A program made the translations under genes and the position numbers. A stretch of 64,000 nucleotides of DNA from Phoronis australis (lineage: Eukaryota; Phoronida; Phoronidae), in NCBI GenBank assembly GCA_002633005.1, contig NMRA01000307.1:256687-320686 (forward strand). The letters are read 5' to 3'. Of this stretch, positions 28,701 through 37,700 are shown piece after piece (position 1 is the stretch's first letter; each line of letters begins with the position of its first letter). The notes under the pieces were generated by a model, which saw nothing but the letters and a program-made list of their open reading frames with translations, made no database searches and was not told where the DNA came from.

Positions 28701-31700
28701 ACGGTCACAAACCCAGACATATCAGTTCTCATGACTCATACCAAACATTCAGACACACTGATACTTCCATAAAAAGAGTCAACCTTCCTTTGAACATTTT
28801 AACAATTAGCTTTCTGTGCATATAACCACATGCTGAAATTTCTGATATTAATTAGGACAGGTCCATTGCATGAAATTGACTTAAGATTCAGTCAGAAATT
28901 TGTTCTTGTACTCTACACAACCATTTCTGAAACACAAGTATAAGAGCTAATGTAGAGCTAAAGTGCAAAGTCTCTGAGAATATATATAAAAATAATGGCT
29001 AGTGTTTGCTAATTTCTACAACTTATATCTAGACTGAGATGTGCTCATAATTACTTGACTTAACCTTTATTAGAATTCAGCAATTGTGAAGTGTGAGCAT
29101 TTCTGTCTTATGGGCCTTAACGTTGACACGTCGATGTTTTGGGGAGTTGCGGTCAGTATGAACGGTCAACTTCAGTCCCATCGAAGTTATCGCGAGGTGC
29201 CACTGTTATCGTCCACAATTAAAGGGTAGTGTAGTCACTAATAGTTATTATATTTTGCTTGAATAATCACCAACCGAAATGAAAATAAGTTTTATGTCAA
29301 TTAGCACATGTAAATGTTCTCAAATTGTCACATTTAAAAAACTTTAGCGTGCAGCGCTACCTTGCAATACTTCAATGGCAACAGCGTCACCCAATTGTTT
29401 TCTTCGATGTCCATTAACTACCGAAGCCATGCAGTATGAATGGTTTAGTTAACTTTGCAGTTTATGTCGACGTTCTGCTCAGACCGGAGTTAAGTCAGTA
29501 TGAAAAGGCCTTTACAATACATCACTAGTCATGCTTGCACTACATCACTAGTCATGCTTGCACTACATCAGTAGTCATGCTTGCACTACATCACTAGTCA
29601 TGCTTGCACTACATCACTAGTCATGCTTGCACTACATCACTAGTCATGCTTGCACTACATCACAAGTCATACTTACGCTACACCACTAGTCATACTTACA
29701 CTACATCACAAGTCACACATTTATGAAACAGCCACAGAGTCAGTGCAAACTTAGTGAATGGTATTCTGTCTCCTTTTGAACAATGCGCTCAAAAGGCATT
29801 CATCAGAGAAATAAGTAGTATTTACAACTGGAGATACAAGGGAATCCTATGGGTAATTACCTTTTGTTTACTACCCAGTCTAGTGAGTGGATTGTCAGTT
29901 GAAGACATTTGTAGCAAGGGAACATGAAGACATAATGGTGAAGTGAAGCAGTGTTGTTTGATCCAAATCTTGCCCAATATCATGTAATTTAGAATATTCA
30001 ATTCCTTTCAAACAGACCTCTAAAGTATTTTTTTAGAATTTACACACTGTTACCATGGCAACTTTCCAACTGGACATGATTTATGACGCTAATTCTTGGA
30101 CATTGTTCTCAGGCATAAAAGCACTATATCTCATTCTCAGACAAAACATAAATTGTAAACAATAGAATATGAATCAAACAATGCACCAATACAACCATAA
30201 CATCGCAGGAATTGTTTCTTAAACCTCCCTTTCCCACTAGCAATGATGCTTCTGTGCTTGGGAGAGCATACATCAGTGGAAACGCTTATATTCGGTCATT
30301 TGGTCATGGATTAAAGTTTACAGCTCAAGTTCATTTCAAAGTAAACAGGTGGATATAACAGTAAAATGTGGGTGCATCACTACAGTGGGAATGCTCAACT
30401 TTGGTGTTCATCGAAGTTATTACCAGGGGTCACTGTGACAATGGTGAAGGTCATATTACCTCACCTTGAGATAACTTTTAAGACGATGCCGTCACCTAGC
30501 GAAAACTCCGATGTCTGTTAACTTCCAAAGCTAATTGGAAAGCTTAAGATACCTTTGCAGTTTACATCAATGTTTCACTAGCACCACATTAAATTTGGTG
30601 GCAAAAGAACACCAAAATGATTTACTGATTCTCCACACACAACCAGACAAATGCAGTAATGACTGAACACAATAAAGTCAACTATGACGACATTTACCAC
30701 CCAACACGATCAATGATCAACAGACAAAAATATCTCAAGGAAATCAATAGTCAGATTTTTAGTCCATGTTAGTAAGGCATCCCTCAAACAAATGAAAATT
30801 CTGCCATACTTATGAGTTATCAAAATCAATTAGAAAGCCAAAACTCGGTCAGACTCTGGCATGCCCTGGATGAACTTAATTCTTACCAGAATTATCTGCT
30901 AGTGTAGTCCAACTTTTGTCACAACAAAAAACACTTCCCAGTGACAATTGATTATTTATGAATGGACTTGTTATGTATGTTAAGTTGTTGGCAAAGTTCG
31001 TGGAACAACACCTGTCAAGATTTTGTGTAGATTCAGTTGGGATTGAATTGGTTTTAGTGGGCAAGGATATCTATATACTTACTTTGTCGGGGAATAGTCG
31101 AATATAATAAGCCCGTATTTTGAGAACCAGTTTGATGCCTGTTATTCAGCAAAGTAACAGGTGCAGTAAAGTAACAAGTACAGTAGAGTTTGCATAATAA
31201 CCTAACATAGTAAAACGTACTGTGAAGTTTGCATTATAACCTACCATAGTAACATGCGCAGTAAAGTTTGCATAATAACCTACCATAGTCACAGGCACAG
31301 TAGAGTTTGCATAATAACCTACCATAGTAAGTACAGTAAAGTTTGCATAATAACTTACCGAAGTAAAATGTGCAGTAAAGTTTGCATAATAACCTACCAT
31401 ACTTAAAGGAGAATGCCACCCGATTTAATTAGTCTTTTTTGCCGTCTTAATCGGTCTATATCTACATCGCCTCGCATACGGCCTTACCGTGCCAAGAGGT
31501 GTCGCGTTAGCCTGTGAGGAAGGTAAGAAACGACGCTAGCGACGGCAGTGGTTCATATGCAGAGAATGACGCTATGTTGCGGTACATCGTTCCCGCTTGT
31601 ACGAACTAAGCAGCTGTGAGGATAGCGGGTATATCGTTTTTTTTTACATCCTCAAGAGTCCGAAATGCTTAGGAAGTGGCTCATGGTAGTGAAGAATGAA

Positions 31701-34700
31701 AAGTATGCTGTAAATAGCAAGTATGAGGCCGTGAAACATCTGCCTGACGAATGCCGGCTTACCAAATAACTCCATGTTGTCTGAGCTTGTTCACGGCGCC
31801 TCTCTAGTATTTCTTCATCACTGTATTCCTGTTCGATTTGATAGCCTGTAAAACTTAACGATCCACCTGCGAAGTCGGGACTGATGAGCTCCAGCTCGTC
31901 CTAAGTCGGGATTGCGACGGCTGCCATATTGGCATTTATTACTGAGCGTTCTGTTTCAAAATGAATTATTCTCACCCTAACCAATACTTATATAAAACTG
32001 AAACAAAGTCTGTCTCATTAGATGCAATTTGTAATGCCTTTGGAGTGTTCGTGAGTGCAAGTGATTTGAAAAGCCAGCAATGAAGAAATCACGGCGTTGT
32101 GACCGGCTTTAGGTGCAATAAAACTAATTGACGGGATACCGAGGCCGTGTGAGCTCATGCTAATTTAGTGTTTGCTGGCAGAAACTGTTGTGAAACAACT
32201 CGATTTCCATCTCACGGCCAGGTGTTAAAGGAATCTTTATTTACATTTACATTACTCACTATGATTGTCAATGTACAACTTCTGCCCTGCCGGTGCTGTG
32301 GCCAGAGCGGAACCTGAATTCACGGTCCCCAACGAGTAAGTAGATTTGCAGTTTCGTGGCTCATCACCAACATAATCACATTACTTTGGCTCACTAGTAT
32401 AGTATTTTCTTGACTGGAAGTTTAGTTTCCACTGAACTTTGGCTGGTTTATGTTCCTAATCTCTGATAAGTTTCCAAACCACTGGCCGGGATAACGCCGT
32501 CAATCCGGGCGGCCGCGACGGGCCTGATCGGGCTCCGAGCCACTGGCCAGGATAACAAGCGTTTTGTGTTTAGAACTCAAAAAATCACAAGTCTACACAA
32601 CACAGATCTAGGTTCTCCTGTCTGTATCTCACGGAAAATACTTCGAAATTATCTCCGAACACACCCCAAACTCCTGCTACGGACCTTATTGGCCTGCCGA
32701 ACTTTGTAGGCTACGGTGTGTCCAAATACCAATAAATCCGTAAGAGCGAAATAAAACAACACGTTTTTATAAGAACTCGGGTTTTACATCGAAGTTAGAT
32801 GATTTATTGGTGTTAAACGATGACTTCAAGCGATAAGCTGACACCAGTAACCCGTGTTGTGAACTGCTGAACAGACTGCGTGTGAAACCGATGACGTCAT
32901 TGGATAATTTCAACACCTCCGTCTGCCGTCAGGTGTCAAGTAACGCAACCATACATGCCCTTATGGAGTAGAACTACTCGATCTAAATTGATAAAATTAG
33001 GTTGTTTTTTGGGTGGCATGCTCCATTAACAAGTACAGTAAAGTCATTATAAACTACCATACTTAACAAGTACAGTAAAGTTTGCACAATAACTTACCAT
33101 AGTCTGTGTCCTGGGGATTTCATAAGAAAGTTCAACACTATTTCAATTTAGCGGATAATATTATCCGTTGGTTCACAATACTCAATGAAAGTGTCCAACT
33201 TTCGGTCATTCAGCATGGCTTTACATCTAACTACTTTAACATTTGCCGAGGTTGCAGACAAGGGGATCCCCTTTCACCTTATCTTTTTTGTTGTGTGCCG
33301 AAATTATGGCATCTATGTTGAGGCAATGCGAGAATGTTAAAGGCATAAAAGTAGGCTCTTTAGAGTATAAATTAATGCAATATGCAGACGACACGGTTCT
33401 CTTTCTAGATGGTTCAGAGGCCTCTTTTTCTTCACTTAACCTTCTTGATCAGTTTGCTAAGTATTCTGGTTTGACACCCAATATCGATAAAACTGTTTGT
33501 ATATGGATTGGTTCTAAGATATGTTGTGGTGATAGGCTTTGTTGTGAAAAAGATTTAAAATGGGAAAGTTCCCAGTTCACATCTCTTGGAATTACCTTCT
33601 CTGTCAACTTACAGGACATGATTCACTTAAACTACGATGTAAAATTGAACGAGGTTAGAAAAGGTATTAAAAATTGATCAAAAAGAAATTTAACCACCTT
33701 TGGCAAGATAATGGTTGCCAAAAACGGATTCACCTCTTTTACACACTTCTTCCAAGTACTACTTTTTAAAGGACTGAGCTTCTGATCATTAAAAATTCTT
33801 GAAGCACCGAGGCTCGCAAGCTCCTAGAATGCACAAATTAATGTGGGGAGGAGGATGGTAGGACAAACCTAATTTCAACTAGTTATTATACCATATATAC
33901 TTTATATTATGTTTTGCCCATGACCAATGATGGTACTCAGGAAGCCCTTGTTTGGCCCTAATTAGGTGCTACATCTGCCCAACAACTTCTTTCTTCTTGG
34001 AACAAAACAACAGACTTGAAATTTTCTTTCATGAAGAATATGAAGACTAAATCGGCAATAGAAGGGTTCTCACCAATAAAACTCTAGTGTTGTGTATGCA
34101 ACGTGTCCTGACTCGTGGTCTGTACAACCATAACGCATCACAAAAAAATCTGCCAGACTGCACTCTTTTTCAGTCATAAAAAGAGATCTAAAGCAAGTGA
34201 CTGATCTTGGCAAGGACAAGGAGACAAAAATAAACTTAGACCTAAGGCCTTTTCCCATCAAGTTAAATACCAGTGAAACATAGGTGTAAACCGCGAAGTT
34301 AACTTAAACACTGAGATTCGGTAGTTAGCACACATCAAAGTTATAGCTAGGTGGCGCTATCGTCATTGAGCCGTTACCATCCACCCAAGACTGTATTTCA
34401 GTGTGCTCACTGACCAACACTACCCTAAACACCGAAGCATCAACATCAGTGACAAAGGCCTTACAGACTGCACCTCTGGTAGCAATATACTCTAATTACA
34501 TGGTTATGTACTTGTAAATAGCTAACGGTAATTGATTAATGATAGGGGCTTATCCTGTAGTTTAGAATACTGCACTGCAGACAAGTACAACAATTTTTAT
34601 ATTAAAACTATCCCATAATGTACTTATTCTGTATCTACAAATTCAACAGCTTAGTATATGAGTAATTATGATAACACCAATACAGGTATGTATATCTGTG

Positions 34701-37700
34701 TTCAATGGCCTCTAGCTACTTGGTAACTGTATGATGGTGACTGTGTGATCACACTGTTCTGTACTAATAACACACAACACCCACTTAGTAATAGTAATAA
34801 CTGTATCACTTAATATGAGTATTGAGGACATGGCATGAAGGGCAGTCAAATGCAGGTGGATTATATGCTAATTCTCTAAAACAGGCATGCAGGTGGTAGG
34901 ATTACAGCAAGTAACAGTATTAATCAAAAAAATAATTGCAACCAGCATAGTACATGTTGTATGAGACCCAGCCCCAGCCCCTCAAGTGGCTAGGCTCGCG
35001 CTAGCCACTCGCAAGCTCACTATTGGCGAATTCTGAGCGGCACTGGTGATGGTAGAGCTAATTAAGTCCATTCGCTAATTTGGCAAATGCTTTCGCAACT
35101 TGTCAAAAAAATAAATTTTGGGAAACCTACTCTATTCGAACCAAGTGGTGCCGCGAACAACATTCAACTTCAATTCCGAGTCCTTAAAATAGCAAGTGAA
35201 TATTCCATTTTATGTCGTCACTACCCTTGAAATCACTCTTTTACTGCAACGAAATGTTCAACTGTGTAGGGGGGTCAGCGATCTTGGTAATGGCGATTTC
35301 TCACTTCAAAGCAAGATCTCGTGTAGGTGATCAGCCTAATGTCATCTGCAAGTCACAATGTCAAAATAACCAATAGAATAACTTTTTACACATGCAAAAT
35401 GGTGTTAGCAGGTCCCACAGTAGGCCCTATTAAATTAAACAAGGGATAATATCGGACTGAGTTGAGCTGTCTCAAACATGCAATTAGAACTCAAGATTTA
35501 AATTCCTTTTCAAATTACGTGAATATTTCCTAATTCATTACTAACTTGGTGGCGGGCCGAAAGCAAATTAAAGTAAATGTCAGTTTGTAATTTAATGAGT
35601 TCGAAATTACCTACTCTGCACGATTTAGCTTTATTTTGCAAGCCACAAGTTATGTTAATGTTTTTGGATGGAAATGTCTTGCTCATCAAAATGACCATGT
35701 GGCTGGCATACCACCCTGCCGCCATAACCTGGGAACAGAGGTGGCCAACCCAATTTTTTTGAAGTCAACGTCATTTAAATGCCAATTAGGCCAGTGTACC
35801 CACATAGTAACCCGGATATAGGGGGAACCTCTGCCCAAACTTTTTAGGTCATAATAAAACCCATGTTGGCTGACATCCCCTCCAAATTATTAGGTTGCTA
35901 TAAGACCTGAAATGTTGATCATACGTTTTTTTTTTCAAAAGGCAAACGTCATATATTATAGTACATTATGAAAAGGACCTGTGCATAACATGTGTAAGTG
36001 TATTTTTATCAATTGCGGGGGTTGCGAAAAGAGAAAGTATTTGTCTCATAATTTTTGAAAATGGCTTAGTTTTCAGATGCTTTAGCCATTTTGGCTAATA
36101 CCTAGCGCAAGCCTAGAGTGGGCCCATTGCACAGAACACATGTTGTACCAGACATGCGCAAGCCTCTCAGGTGGGCCCATTGCAAAGATCACGTTGTAGC
36201 ACACATGTGCGGGCCCCTCAGGTGGGCCGATTGCACAGATCACATGTTGTAGCACACATGTGCGGGCCCCTCAGGTGGGCCGATTGCACAGATCACATGT
36301 TGTACCAGACATGTGGGGCCCTTCAGGTGGGCCGATTGCACAGATCACATGTTGTACCAGACATGTGGGGCCCCTCAGGTGGGCCGATTGCACAGATAAC
36401 ATGTTGTACCAGACATGTGGGGTCCCTCAGATGGGCCGATTGCATAGATAACATGTTGTACCAGACATGTGGGGCCCCTCAGATGGGCCGGTTTCACAGA
36501 TAACATGTTGTACCAGACATGTGGGGCCCCTCAGATGGGCCGATTGCACAGATAACATGTTGTACCAGACATGTGGGGCCCCCAGGTGGCCCATTGCACA
36601 GATCACATATTGTACTAGACATGTGCATGCCGCTGTGGTGGGCCCACTGCACAGATCATCTGGAACATCTTTTTATGCTTGACAGGCTATTTTGACATTT
36701 ATCTCCAGAAATTAATAAACTTAAAATCCTGTTTTGAAGTTTGATTCATAATATCATCTGTAAATGCCGTAATGATACAATATTCTCCACATTTCGAACA
36801 GAATCTTTGCCAAAATTGGAAGTCATTGTTTTCATATTCAAAAGGCTTTCCGTTACAACATTGTTGAATGACGCCAAATCCTCAAAACTGATGCGCCATG
36901 TTCCTGTATGAAGATGGCAAGGTGCTTTTTTGTGATTAAATTTGACCATTGAAATAAAAGACGAACATGAAATGATTTTGACATCTATATTTTTTCAATA
37001 GGGTTGCATCCCCTGAATGCCTTTGGATGGCAGCTAAGATACAAAACTTGTAAACGATGTTCAGCATTTCAGGGCTCTTGTTCATCCCAGGGAAAAGGTA
37101 CCTGTGCCTTCCGACAGGAGAATTTTTTGGGGTGAGGGCAAAATTCTACTTCCCGGTCACCATCAATAGTAACCCCCCCTCCCACCCTGTTGCAAGCCTT
37201 CATAGGCTCAGCCTCAAGTACCCAAAACTAACATTGCGCTCTTTCGAATTGTCACCAGTTTGAGTTACAAGTGATTCGAAACTTGAGGGGAATTTTTTGG
37301 GAATTTTGCGAGATTTTTCAAAGGGGAATGGGGCCGATATTTGGCCCCAAAAGTGAGGAATTGAGTGCCCTGTATTTATTAGTTTTTGTGAAAAGCTGAA
37401 GAAATAAATTCTTACTGGTCTAACTTATTTTGTTCTAAACTGCTGAAATTCTGTCGTACTCAACCAAACAAATCATATTTTGTTCTAAACTGGTGAGATT
37501 CTGTCGTACTCAACCAAACAAATCATGTTTTGTTCTAAACTGGTGAGATTCTGTCGTACTCAACCAAACAAATCATATTTTGTTCAAAACTGGTGAGATT
37601 CTGTCGTACTCAACCAAACAAACCATGTTTTGTTCTAAACTGGTGAAATTCTGTTGTACTCAACCAAACAAATCATGTTTTGTTCTAAAATTGTGATATT

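Noticed and set aside
36171-36682. Plus-strand repeated peptide frame ([13 protein letters not shown]-type)
   Set aside because: Encoded by the 52-bp tandem repeat; no independent sign of coding.
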